A stretch of 64,000 nucleotides of DNA from Pseudomonadota bacterium. GTDB taxonomy: Bacteria; Desulfobacterota; Desulfovibrionia; Desulfovibrionales; Desulfovibrionaceae. The translations under genes were made by a program, and so were the position numbers. The stretch lies in the NCBI GenBank assembly GCA_018822105.1, contig JAHJLB010000020.1:1-64000 (forward strand). Reading direction: 5' to 3'. Shown here in pieces: positions 18,189 to 29,528 of the stretch (positions are counted from its first letter, which is position 1; every line of letters starts with the position of its first letter). Under the pieces are notes generated by a model. It was not told the origin of the DNA. It made no database searches and worked only from the letters and a program-made list of their open reading frames with translations.

Positions 18189-18392
18189 CTATTCCACCTC
18201 GAAGCCGTCTTCCTCGTCGTCCTTGAGCCGCGTCTCGTCCTCGGCCAGGATGTCGTCGATCTCGCCCGCCAGGTCTTCCAGGCGCGGGCCGAAGGAATCG
18301 AAGTCCTCGCTGCCCTCGGTCTCCAGGTCGTCAAAGACCTCGCGCAGGAAATTGGAGGCTTTCTCAAGCTTTTTGCGGTAGCTGCTTTTCAT
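18189..18392 (-). CDS. Small acidic hypothetical protein (67 residues)
   Basis: A 67-residue protein that is basic over its first 15 residues and strongly acidic afterwards (Asp/Glu about 40 percent). It is predicted to be mostly helical. No Cys and no membrane segment. The start at 18392 has GGTGAACC ahead of it, a weak ribosome site. A terminator follows. I do not recognise the family. Confidence 0.6.
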   Translation of the reverse strand: MKSSYRKKLEKASNFLREVFDDLETEGSEDFDSFGPRLEDLAGEIDDILAEDETRLKDDEEDGFEVE

Positions 18393-18467
18393 GGGTTCAC
18401 CTCGGGATTCCCCATAGGCTGTAGGCGGGCGGAGGTCAAGGGCACGGTTTCGGCCCTGCGCGGCGCT

Positions 18468-18848
18468 TCAGCCCCTGCGGTTCGGGCGCGGGAAGATCTT
18501 GGCCTGGTCGCGCTCCGGGCGCCTGTCCAGGTGCGTGATCTTGTTGGCGGCGTGCTGGCCCTGGCGGCGCAGGATGTCCAGCAGGTCGGACATCTTCAGG
18601 AACCGTTCGTAGTCGGGATTCCGGGCGATGCCCGGCCCGAGCACGAAGCCGTCCTCCACCCCGGGATCGACGCGCACGTCGCCCTCGTCGAGCACCACCT
18701 CGGCCCCGGAGATGCGCGACAGCATGTCCTTGACGAATTCGGCGTAGATCTGCTGCACGTCGGCCGCGCCCTCGGCGCCCTTGATGCGGTTGCGGAAGCT
18801 GGCCGCCAGCTCGTTCTCGTGCTTGGTGAAGGAAGCAACAGCGCTCAT
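18468..18848 (-). CDS. Hypothetical protein (126 residues)
   Basis: A soluble, mainly helical protein of 126 residues with a hydrophilic, basic C-terminus (DRRPERDQAKIFPRPNRRG). The segment EVVLDEGDVRVDPGVEDGFVLGPG looks like a short beta region. ATG 18848 is preferred to the more upstream ATG (18977) because GAGGAG sits just before it and the extra segment would run into the enolase terminator. No family recognised; it lies downstream of enolase but behind its terminator. Confidence 0.6.
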   Translation of the reverse strand: MSAVASFTKHENELAASFRNRIKGAEGAADVQQIYAEFVKDMLSRISGAEVVLDEGDVRVDPGVEDGFVLGPGIARNPDYERFLKMSDLLDILRRQGQHAANKITHLDRRPERDQAKIFPRPNRRG

Positions 18849-18941
18849 GGTCTCCTCCTCAGTTGAACGGTGCGGGCCTTGGCCCATTCTGGAATATTCC
18901 GCCATCCCGGGGTGAATGTAAAGGGGGGCGGCGGGCGCAAA

Positions 18942-18969
18942 AAAGCCCCCGCCTTGCGGCGGGGGCTTT
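18942..18969 (-). terminator. Terminator of eno
   Basis: A 12-bp stem (18942-18953 with 18958-18969) with a TTGC tetraloop, followed on the minus strand by six T. It lies 27 bases past the enolase stop. Confidence 0.9.
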
Positions 18970-18995
18970 CGTTTCAACCAATTGGAATCTTTCGG

Positions 18996-20375
<1,380 letters not shown>

Positions 20376-20384
20376 CTATTGGTG

Positions 20385-20413
20385 ATGCTACAATATTTTT
20401 TTGCCGGGTTCAA
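20385..20413 (-). promoter_or_regulatory. Sigma-70-type promoter of eno
   Basis: On the minus strand TTGAAC (complement of 20408-20413) and TAGCAT (complement of 20385-20390) are separated by exactly 17 bases, the spacer containing an A-tract. The leader to the ATG is about 80 bases. Confidence 0.65.
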
Positions 20414-20438
20414 ATGCATTCCGGCAACTATTCGCGGT

Positions 20439-21257
20439 TCAGGAGGCAGATTTCCAGGCCAGGAACAGGCCCTCCATGAGCAGGTCCTCGCGCACCTCGT
20501 CGATGGCCGGGCAGACCTGGGCCATGAGCGGGGCGAAGCCGCCGGTGGCGATGAGGTGCAGGTCGCCCGGGGCGACGCCCAGGGACGCGGCCAGGCGCTG
20601 GCCCAGGCCCTCGACCAGGGCCGCGAAGCCGAAGATGAGCCCCTGGTTCAGGCTCTCCGCCGTGCTGCGCCCGATGTGCAGGCTCCCGCCGAGGCAGTCG
20701 GGGGCGAGCTCGAGGGTGATGTGCGGCAGCTTGGCCGTGCCCGTGGCCAGGGCCCGGGCCGAGGAGAGCACCCCGGGGCAGATGAGCCCGCCTAGATAGA
20801 CGTTTCCCTGCACGCAGTCAAAGGTGGTGGCCGTGCCGAAATCCACCACCACGATGCTGTGGGCGTGGGTGGCGGCGCGCGCGGCGAAGGCCGTCACCAG
20901 CCGGTCCGCCCCGACCTCCTGGGGCCTGGCGTAGCGGTTCTCGATGCCGAGGGGGATGTCCTCGGGCACGAAGCGGATGCTCTGCCCGGGCTGGCCGAAG
21001 AAGCGCCGGGCCGCGCGGCGCAGCAAGGGGTTCATGGGCGGCACCACGCTGGAGACCACGATGTCCGTCACTTCGCCGGGGTCCAGGCCCTCCACGCGGC
21101 AGATGTCCAGGAGGGCCAGGCCCCAGGCGTCGGCGGTGCCCACCACTCCGGCGGGGGCCGTGGGCAGGGCGTAGGACCTCTTGATCCCCTGGCCCGGCTG
21201 GGCCAGGCCGATCTTCACGTTGGTGTTGCCCACGTCGAGCAGGAGCACGGTGTCCAT
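20439..21257 (-). CDS. coaX: Type III pantothenate kinase
   Basis: Phosphorylates pantothenate in the first step of coenzyme A synthesis. The 272-residue protein belongs to the ASKHA fold: the phosphate loop DVGNTNVKIG is at residues 8-17, the GADR motif near 105, the catalytic DFGTATTFD near 125 and the conserved LGGxICPG near 145. Type III enzymes resist CoA feedback and need a monovalent cation. The ATG at 21257 is chosen because it places the P-loop at the usual distance; 20 residues could be added from 21317. It is upstream of eno but separated by a promoter. Confidence 0.92.
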   Translation of the reverse strand: MDTVLLLDVGNTNVKIGLAQPGQGIKRSYALPTAPAGVVGTADAWGLALLDICRVEGLDPGEVTDIVVSSVVPPMNPLLRRAARRFFGQPGQSIRFVPEDIPLGIENRYARPQEVGADRLVTAFAARAATHAHSIVVVDFGTATTFDCVQGNVYLGGLICPGVLSSARALATGTAKLPHITLELAPDCLGGSLHIGRSTAESLNQGLIFGFAALVEGLGQRLAASLGVAPGDLHLIATGGFAPLMAQVCPAIDEVREDLLMEGLFLAWKSAS

Positions 21258-21377
21258 AGGGTGTCCTCGTCTGGGTTTCGGTGCGCGGTGCCAGTGCGCG
21301 GCCATGTGCGTATCCATTGCCAGCGCGCGTCCCTGAGTGTATTGCCACGGATGAGAAATCCGTCAAGGAGAATACGC

Positions 21378-22436
21378 ATGGACCTGGCCCGGCTCATCCC
21401 GGCGGCCGAGGCCATCCCTTCCCCCTGGGGCTGGCTTGAGGCGCTGCTGCTCGTCACCTTCATCCTGCACGCGCTGTTCATGAACCTCACCGTGGGCTCG
21501 GCGCTCATCGCCCTCGCCGCGCGGTTCACCGGCCGCCAGCGCGAGCTTGCGCGCGAGCTTGCGCACAGGCTGCCCACCACCCTGGCCCTGCAGATCAACC
21601 TGGGCGTGGCCCCGCTGCTCTTCGTGCAGGTGCTCTACGGCCAGTTCCTGTACACCAGCTCGGTGCTCATGGCCGGATGGTGGCTCTCGGCCATCCTGGC
21701 GGTGATTCTCGGCTATTACGGCCTGTATGTCCATGACGCCGGGTTCGAGTCCGGGCGCGGGCTCTCGCGCCCGGCCCTGGTCCTCTCCCTGGGCTGCCTG
21801 CTCTACACCGGCTTTCTCCTCTCCAACAACATGACCCTCATGCTGCGGCCCGAGGCCTGGGCCGCCTACGCCACAACCCCTGGCGGCAGCTTCCTGAACC
21901 TTTCCGATCCGACCCTGTGGCCGCGCTACGCGCACATGATCCTGGCCGCCCCGGCCGTGGCCGGACTGTACGCGGCCCTGCTCGGCGGCGCCAGGCGCCG
22001 CCTGGACTGGGTGGAGCATGGGCTCAAATGGTTCACCCGGCTGACCATGGTCCAGATCCCGGTGGGCCTGTGGCTGCTTCTGGCCCTGCCGCGCCCGGTG
22101 CTGCTGGCCTTCATGGGCCGCGACGCGTTGGCCACGGCGCTTTTGGCGGCCGGGACCCTCCTCGGCCTGGCCGCCCTGTGGGCCGGTCTGCGGAAGAACG
22201 CCGGCGCGGCCGCCTGGCTTTTGGTGCCCACCGTGACGCTCATGGCCGCCACCCGCGCCCAGGTGCGCGGCCTCACCCTGGCCCCGCATTTCAGCCCGGC
22301 GTCCCTGCCGCAGACGGGCGATCATTCGCCCCTGGCGATGTTCGCGCTGTCGCTGCTGGTGGGCCTGGCCGCCATCGCCTTCATGCTCAAGACCTACGCC
22401 AAGAGCGCGGGCGCCAAGGCCGCGGGAAGGGGCTAG
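21378..22436 (+). CDS. CydA-like polytopic membrane protein, partner of the octaheme CydA fusion
   Basis: A 352-residue inner-membrane protein with about nine helices. Its first helix (WLEALLLVTFILHALFMNLT) places a His in the same setting as the heme-ligand helix of cytochrome bd subunit I, and it shares this layout with the next protein, so the pair look like CydA paralogues rather than CydA plus CydB. No CXXCH motif is present. The start is ATG at 21378 with AAGGAG upstream. The next gene begins 5 bases after the stop. It is likely a membrane subunit of a quinol-linked electron transfer complex; substrate unknown. Confidence 0.65.
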   Translation: MDLARLIPAAEAIPSPWGWLEALLLVTFILHALFMNLTVGSALIALAARFTGRQRELARELAHRLPTTLALQINLGVAPLLFVQVLYGQFLYTSSVLMAGWWLSAILAVILGYYGLYVHDAGFESGRGLSRPALVLSLGCLLYTGFLLSNNMTLMLRPEAWAAYATTPGGSFLNLSDPTLWPRYAHMILAAPAVAGLYAALLGGARRRLDWVEHGLKWFTRLTMVQIPVGLWLLLALPRPVLLAFMGRDALATALLAAGTLLGLAALWAGLRKNAGAAAWLLVPTVTLMAATRAQVRGLTLAPHFSPASLPQTGDHSPLAMFALSLLVGLAAIAFMLKTYAKSAGAKAAGRG

Positions 22437-22441
22437 CCGTC

Positions 22442-25012
22442 ATGGAATACCCCATTTGGCACCTGACCACCCTGGCCGGCGGCTTCTGGATTGCGCTCAT
22501 CGGCACCTTCCATGTGTTCCTGGCGCATTTCGCCGTGGGCGGCGGCCTGTACCTGACCCTCTCGGAGATCTACGCCCGCAGGAGCGGCAGCCCCGCGCTG
22601 CTGGCCCATGTGAAGAAGCATACGCGCTTTTTCCTGCTCGTCACCATGGTGGCTGGCGGCGTCACGGGCGTGGGCATCTGGTTCACCATCGGGCTCTTGT
22701 CGCCCCAGGGGACGAGCACCTTGGTCAAGACCTTCGTCTACGGCTTCGCCACGGAATGGGTCTTCTTCCTGGGCGAGATCGTGGCCCTGCTGGTGTACTA
22801 CTACGGCTTCGAGCGCATGGACCCCAGGGACCACATCCGCATGGGCCTTTTGTACTTCCTCTTCGCCTGGCTCTCGCTGTTCATGATCAACGGCATCGTG
22901 GGCTTCATGCTCACCCCGGGCAGGTGGCTCGTCACGCACAATTTCTGGGACGGGTTCTTCAACCCCACCTTCTGGCCGCAGTGCGCGCTGCGCACGGCCA
23001 TCGCCCTGACCCTGGCCGGGCTGTTCGGCTTTGTCACGGCCACGCGCATCCCGGACGAGAACGGCAGCGACCAGGCCCGCGAGGGCATGATGCGCCTGAC
23101 CGCGGCCTGGACCCTTGTGCCCCTTCTGGCCTGCTTCGCCGCCGGGTGGTGGTATGTCCAGGCCCTGCCCGAGGCCCAGCGCGAGATGGTCCTGCTGCGT
23201 TCGGAGCGCATCGGCGGCTTCCTGCGCCTGTTCCAGTACTTCGGCGCGGCGGCGGCCCTGGGCGCCCTGGTGCTGGCCGTGAAGATGCCCAGGAGCGTGC
23301 GCTTCCCCCTGGCCCTGTGCGTGCTGCTCACGGGCTGGGGCATCATCGGCAGCTTCGAGTTCGTGCGCGAGGCCGCGCGCAAGCCCTACCTCATCTACGG
23401 GCACACCTACTCCAACGGCATGCGCGTGGATGCCGCCCTGGCCGCCGGCGAGGCGGGCTACCTGGCCACGGCCAAGTGGGCGCGCATCCGCGAAGTGACC
23501 CCGGCAAACCGCCTGGCCGCGGGCGCGGAGCTCTACCAGCACCAGTGCGCCAGCTGCCACTCCATCGGCGGCCCCATGAACGACATCAAGCCCTGGGCCG
23601 CCACGCTCACCGCCGAGGGCCTGGCCGGGCTCCTGGAATCGCTCAACCTGGCCAATCCGGCCATGCCGCCCTTTGTGGGCAACCGGCTGGAGCGCGAGGC
23701 CCTGGCCGCCTTCCTGGCCGAAGGGCTCCTGGGCGGCCAGCCCCTGGCCGAGGCCCCGGTGGCCCTGGCCGAGCTGCCCACGGACATCCCGGCCTTTGAC
23801 CCGGCCAGGGACGAGTATGTGCTGCTGGCCTGGTCCGGCCTGGGCATGCACATGGCCGTGGAGGCCCAGGGCGTCTTCAGCCTGCGCCCGGCCACGGCGG
23901 AGCTTTCGGCCCAGCTGCTCAAGCGCGGCGACCCGCCGGCCAGGATCACCGACGGGGTGGATCTCACCTGTGCCGTGGAGGGGGCCAAGGAGGGCGGCGG
24001 CCAGCCCGTGGAGATGAAGATCCTGGAAGGCCGCGACTGGTTCCAGGCCCCGGCCGTGCCCATCAGCCCGCGCGGCGCGAGCGGCGGCTTCAACCCCTAT
24101 CCGCTGGTGACGGTGGAGGCCCGCGATGCGGCCACCAAGACCGTGCTGGCGCGCACCAGGGCCGTGCTCCCGGTGTCCGACGAGGTGGGCTGCGCCTCCT
24201 GCCACGGCGGCTCGCGGGCCGTGAACGCCACGGGTTCGGGCATCAGCCCGGAGACGGGCCAGAACATCCTGCGCATCCATGACCGCCTGAACCGCACCAG
24301 GCTCGCGGCCCAGGTCAGGGCCGGGCAGGTGGTGGCCTGCACCTCCTGCCACGCCGACCCCCTGAGCGGGGCCGAGGGCAAGGACAGGCTCCTGGGCATC
24401 TCCAGCGCGCTGCACGGCTTCCACGCCAGCACCCTCAAGGGGCGCGGCGCCGAGGCCTGCGCCCGCTGCCACCCCAGCCGGCCGGAGGGGGCCACGCGGT
24501 TCCTGCGCGGGCTGCACGCCCAGGCCGGGCTGGACTGCACCACCTGCCACGGGGCCCTGGAGGACCACGCCGTGGGCCTGCTCAAGCGCGAGCAGGAAGC
24601 CGGCCGGCGCGGGGCCAGAAGGCTCCTGACGCAGATCACCCCGCAATCCGGCCCGCAGGCGGGCATCCCGCCGCGCACGGCCTGGATCCAGACACCGGAC
24701 TGCCTGGCCTGCCATCAGGGCTTCGGCGCGCCGGACCCCAGCCGGGCCTTCGGCAACTGGACCAGGACCGCGGCGGAGCGCTTCAAGAGCCGCCAGGACG
24801 AGATGGGCGCGCTGTCCTGCCCGGCCTGCCACGGCGCGCAGCACGCGCTGTATCCGGCGAAAAACCCCTACGGGCGCGACCGCGACGACATCCAGCCCCT
24901 GCAGTACCAGAAGCTGGCCAGGCCCCTGGGCGCGGGCGGCAACTGCCCGATGTGCCACAAGGTCAGGAAGACCGACTCGCTGCACCACCCGAACATGATC
25001 CGCAAACCCTGA
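22442..25012 (+). CDS. Cytochrome bd-like (CydA-type) membrane domain fused to eight-heme cytochrome c
   Basis: An 856-residue protein. Residues 1 to about 335 are a CydA-like domain with about eight helices: a His-containing first helix (IGTFHVFLAHFAVGGG), an acidic helix (FATEWVFFLGEIVALLVY) and a terminal helix (GWGIIGSFEFVREA). A monoheme cytochrome c module follows (CASCH at 369, candidate axial Met in NPAMPPF). After a region without hemes (about 440-580) come seven more CXXCH motifs near residues 584, 633, 673, 699, 754, 793 and 835. The cytochrome part should face the periplasm. It probably passes electrons between quinol and periplasmic carriers; oxygen reduction cannot be claimed. 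Confidence 0.8.
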   Translation: MEYPIWHLTTLAGGFWIALIGTFHVFLAHFAVGGGLYLTLSEIYARRSGSPALLAHVKKHTRFFLLVTMVAGGVTGVGIWFTIGLLSPQGTSTLVKTFVYGFATEWVFFLGEIVALLVYYYGFERMDPRDHIRMGLLYFLFAWLSLFMINGIVGFMLTPGRWLVTHNFWDGFFNPTFWPQCALRTAIALTLAGLFGFVTATRIPDENGSDQAREGMMRLTAAWTLVPLLACFAAGWWYVQALPEAQREMVLLRSERIGGFLRLFQYFGAAAALGALVLAVKMPRSVRFPLALCVLLTGWGIIGSFEFVREAARKPYLIYGHTYSNGMRVDAALAAGEAGYLATAKWARIREVTPANRLAAGAELYQHQCASCHSIGGPMNDIKPWAATLTAEGLAGLLESLNLANPAMPPFVGNRLEREALAAFLAEGLLGGQPLAEAPVALAELPTDIPAFDPARDEYVLLAWSGLGMHMAVEAQGVFSLRPATAELSAQLLKRGDPPARITDGVDLTCAVEGAKEGGGQPVEMKILEGRDWFQAPAVPISPRGASGGFNPYPLVTVEARDAATKTVLARTRAVLPVSDEVGCASCHGGSRAVNATGSGISPETGQNILRIHDRLNRTRLAAQVRAGQVVACTSCHADPLSGAEGKDRLLGISSALHGFHASTLKGRGAEACARCHPSRPEGATRFLRGLHAQAGLDCTTCHGALEDHAVGLLKREQEAGRRGARRLLTQITPQSGPQAGIPPRTAWIQTPDCLACHQGFGAPDPSRAFGNWTRTAAERFKSRQDEMGALSCPACHGAQHALYPAKNPYGRDRDDIQPLQYQKLARPLGAGGNCPMCHKVRKTDSLHHPNMIRKP

Positions 25013-25020
25013 GGAGAGAC

Positions 25021-25353
25021 ATGATCGCGCGCGAGTGGAGATGCCTGTGCCCCAGGCGGCACCGGGAAGGGTTTTTGAAGCACCTGGAGCGGACCGGCGT
25101 GCGCGAGGCCCTGGCCACGCCGGGCTGCCGGGGATACCAGATCCTGGAGCGCTACTGCACGGCCTGCCCCACGGGGCTGTCGGGCAGCATCGAACTCGGG
25201 CTGGTGACGTACTGGGAGTCGTGGGAGGCGGTGCGCGCCTTTGCCGGGCCGGACCCGGAGCACGCGGTGCTGTATCCCGGCGACGAGCGCTTCGAGATCG
25301 TGCCGGACAGGCACGTGCGGCACGACGAGGTGCTGGAGCTGGAGATGAAGTAG
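25021..25353 (+). CDS. Small ABM-like (dimeric alpha/beta barrel) protein
   Basis: A 110-residue soluble protein with the pattern of antibiotic-biosynthesis-monooxygenase-like ferredoxin folds: an N-terminal strand (EWRCLCPRRHREGFLKHLERT), a helix, then GCRGYQILERY and LGLVTYWESWEAVRAFAGPD. The terminal His/Glu strand is typical of such dimers. Four Cys are present. It begins 8 bases after the multiheme gene with GAGGAG as ribosome site and is therefore the third member of that operon. Role unknown; heme or quinone handling would be speculation. Confidence 0.65.
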   Translation: MIAREWRCLCPRRHREGFLKHLERTGVREALATPGCRGYQILERYCTACPTGLSGSIELGLVTYWESWEAVRAFAGPDPEHAVLYPGDERFEIVPDRHVRHDEVLELEMK

Positions 25354-25438
25354 CGCCAGGGCGGGGAGCGGCTTTTTATGGTTGCCGACGCCAGCCCCAG
25401 GCTTGCGGGATGATGTGCCGACTCGGCTGGGAGGCCCC

Positions 25439-25786
25439 ATGCAAAAGACCGTGCTTTTCGCATTCCGCGATGATCCCATGTGCTTCATCCATGTGCTGCT
25501 CACCGCCTTGGACATGCAGGCGAAGGGCTTTGAGGCGGGCATCGTGCTGGAGGGGGCGGCCACGAAGCTCGTGGCCGCGCTGGCCGCGCCTGGCCATGCC
25601 CTCAATCCGCTTTATGCCAAGGCCAAGGCTCAGGGCCTGGTCTTCGGCGCGTGCAAGGCTTGTTCGGCCAAGCTGGGCGCGCTGGCCGCGGTCCAGGCCG
25701 AGGGCCTGCCGCTGCTGGACGACATGGCCGGGCACCCCGGCATGGCGGGGTACCTGGAGCGCGGGTTTACGGTGCTGACCTTCTAG
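25439..25786 (+). CDS. DsrE-like small protein
   Basis: A 115-residue alpha/beta protein of the DsrE/DsrF-like type, beginning KTVLFAFRDDPMCFIHVLLTAL. It has a Cys pair in FGACKACSAKLGAL, where sulfur-relay DsrE proteins carry reactive Cys. The start at 25439 is chosen because GGGAGG lies just ahead; 19 residues could be added from 25382. It follows the cytochrome operon in the same direction. A sulfur-related role is possible but not shown. Confidence 0.65.
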   Translation: MQKTVLFAFRDDPMCFIHVLLTALDMQAKGFEAGIVLEGAATKLVAALAAPGHALNPLYAKAKAQGLVFGACKACSAKLGALAAVQAEGLPLLDDMAGHPGMAGYLERGFTVLTF

Positions 25787-25809
25787 GCTCCGGCGCAGGT
25801 CCCGCATAA

Positions 25810-25854
25810 GCCGAAAGGGCTGTTTCAGGTGGTGCCTGAAGCAGCCCTTTCGGC
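25810..25854. terminator. Long hairpin terminator between convergent genes (repeat family member 3)
   Basis: A stem of 20 pairs with one G-T wobble (25810-25829 with 25835-25854) and a five-base loop. Outer arm GCCGAAAGGGCTG, inner arm TTCAGG, the family pattern. It separates the DsrE-like and DUF4405 genes. Confidence 0.85.
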
Positions 25855-25873
25855 GTTGAAGCGGTCGAGGGGG

Positions 25874-26716
25874 CTACCTGCCCTTGGCAGCGCTGGCCCG
25901 CAGAATGTCATAGACGTCTGTCGGCGCGCGCCCGGCAGCCTGGGCGATCTTCTTCAGGGTCATGTCACCCTTGGCCGGGATTCCCCCGGCGGCCAGGGCC
26001 CTGATGCTCGTAGCGAGATCCAGCCCGTGCCTGGCAGAGAAGTCGGCCAGGGTCAGTTGCCCGGTGCCGGAGGGCGCCATGAGGGGCAGCTCGGCGGAAG
26101 CGCCGCCCGCGTCCTTTGCGGCAACGCCACCCTGCATGACCTGGTAAAGCCGCTGGGGCGAAACCTTGTTGCGCTCGGCGATGCTGCCCACGGATTCCTG
26201 ATCGTTCTTGGGCGCCATGCCCGCTGCGCGCAGGTTCTCCATGGCCCTTGGCAGGTCCATGCCGACCTTGGCTGCAAAGGAGGCCAGGGGCGAGAGTTCC
26301 GCGTGGCCGTAGGGCGGCTCGCCGTACATGCGCACGGCCTCGTCCTTGAACCAGGCGTTCAGCTGGAGAAAGTTGGAGAAGGGGGGGAGCGCGGCCAGGG
26401 TGCCGATGCTGAAGACGGTCACCAGCAGGGCGGACCAGAGCAGCTCGGGCGAGAGCCGGAACGATTCGCGCGCTCTGGCCTGCAGATAGTTGGTGATGGC
26501 CTTCCAGTTGAACCAGGCGTGCAGCAACAGGGCGAGCAGGAACAGGGTGCCGAGGTTGATGTGCAGCGCGCCCCACTGTTCCTTGGTCAGGCCCCAGAGC
26601 CGCCAGTCGGCCCAGTAGGCCACCCGTCCGGCGGGCACGATGTAGAGGACAACACTGGTGACAAGCACCAGCGCAAAGGACAAGAGCGCGGTGAGCGAGG
26701 TCAGGCGGCGGAACAT
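25874..26716 (-). CDS. DUF4405-type membrane protein with duplicated C-terminal helical repeat
   Basis: A 280-residue protein with three N-terminal membrane helices (about 8-30, 50-72, 90-112). His residues in ALHINLGTLFLLALLLHAWFN fit a b-heme-binding four-helix-type DUF4405 domain. After a periplasmic segment (about 113-150) come two tandem repeats of about 56 residues, the first starting LSPLASFAAKVGMDLPRAM and the second LTLADFSARHGLDLATSIR. These look like small helical, possibly ligand-sensing, modules. It is transcribed alone from an operator-bearing promoter. A redox role is inferred. Confidence 0.72.
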   Translation of the reverse strand: MFRRLTSLTALLSFALVLVTSVVLYIVPAGRVAYWADWRLWGLTKEQWGALHINLGTLFLLALLLHAWFNWKAITNYLQARARESFRLSPELLWSALLVTVFSIGTLAALPPFSNFLQLNAWFKDEAVRMYGEPPYGHAELSPLASFAAKVGMDLPRAMENLRAAGMAPKNDQESVGSIAERNKVSPQRLYQVMQGGVAAKDAGGASAELPLMAPSGTGQLTLADFSARHGLDLATSIRALAAGGIPAKGDMTLKKIAQAAGRAPTDVYDILRASAAKGR

Positions 26717-26789
26717 GCGGCCTCCTAGTGGGGACGTGTCGGGATGGAGCGGCCGCTACAGCGACAGGAGGTGCGGCCCACTGGTGTGA

Positions 26790-26818
26790 AATATACCCAT
26801 GGGGGGTATATGTGTCAA
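26790..26818 (-). promoter_or_regulatory. Strong sigma-70 promoter of the DUF4405 gene
   Basis: On the minus strand a perfect TTGACA (complement of 26813-26818) and TATATT (complement of 26790-26795) are separated by 17 bases. This is the best promoter match in the window. The spacer holds most of a palindrome, so repression is expected. The start codon is about 75 bases downstream. Confidence 0.75.
26793..26809. promoter_or_regulatory. Palindromic operator ATACC-N7-GGTAT (copy 1)
   Basis: ATATACCC-N5-GGGTATAT around 26791-26811, with core ATACC-N7-GGTAT. It overlaps the -10 and spacer of the DUF4405 promoter. The same core and spacing recur at 61595-61611 upstream of the YeeE pair. GC-tract pseudo-palindromes of this sort are typical of CsoR/CstR-family repressors. 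Confidence 0.6.
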
Positions 26819-26896
26819 GGGGGCGGGAGTGTGTTCTCTCCCCGAAACAAGATTTTCAACGTGCCGGCCCTTGCCGCCTGAAGACTATGCAAAACG

Positions 26897-26937
26897 CGAA
26901 CGGGCTGCTTCAGGTTCCTCCTGAAACAGCCCGTTCG
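26897..26937 (-). terminator. Terminator of rnr (repeat family member 4)
   Basis: 18-pair stem with one mismatch (26897-26914 with 26920-26937), loop TTCCT, followed on the minus strand by TTTT. Arms match the family pattern with GAACGGGCTG in place of GAAAGGGCTG. Confidence 0.8.
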
Positions 26938-27023
26938 GTGCAATATGGGGGTCTGGGGGCCGCTGCCTCCAGCGGGGTCAAGGGGCGGAGCCCCTGGCTT
27001 TTCTCCTGGCCTGGCGCCTCGCC

Positions 27024-29441
<2,418 letters not shown>

Positions 29442-29528
29442 CGTCTTCTCGGTGGGTTGGGAAATGAATTTGCGGGGGGCTGGCGCGCGGGGGCGCCGCA
29501 GACAGGGCTTGGGCTCGGGGCGGCGGCG

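Larger units (their letters stand above)
26717..27023. other. Intergenic region with promoter, operator and terminator
   Basis: About 307 bases. From left: the promoter and palindromic operator of the DUF4405 gene, a hairpin terminating rnr, then a GC-rich GGGGC...GCCCC repeat piece next to the rnr stop. No coding frame is convincing. Confidence 0.6.

Noticed and set aside
22433-24988. 851-codon minus-strand frame opposite the octaheme gene
   Set aside because: The plus strand has eight CXXCH motifs and membrane helices; the antisense frame has only low-complexity Gly/Ala/Leu sequence.
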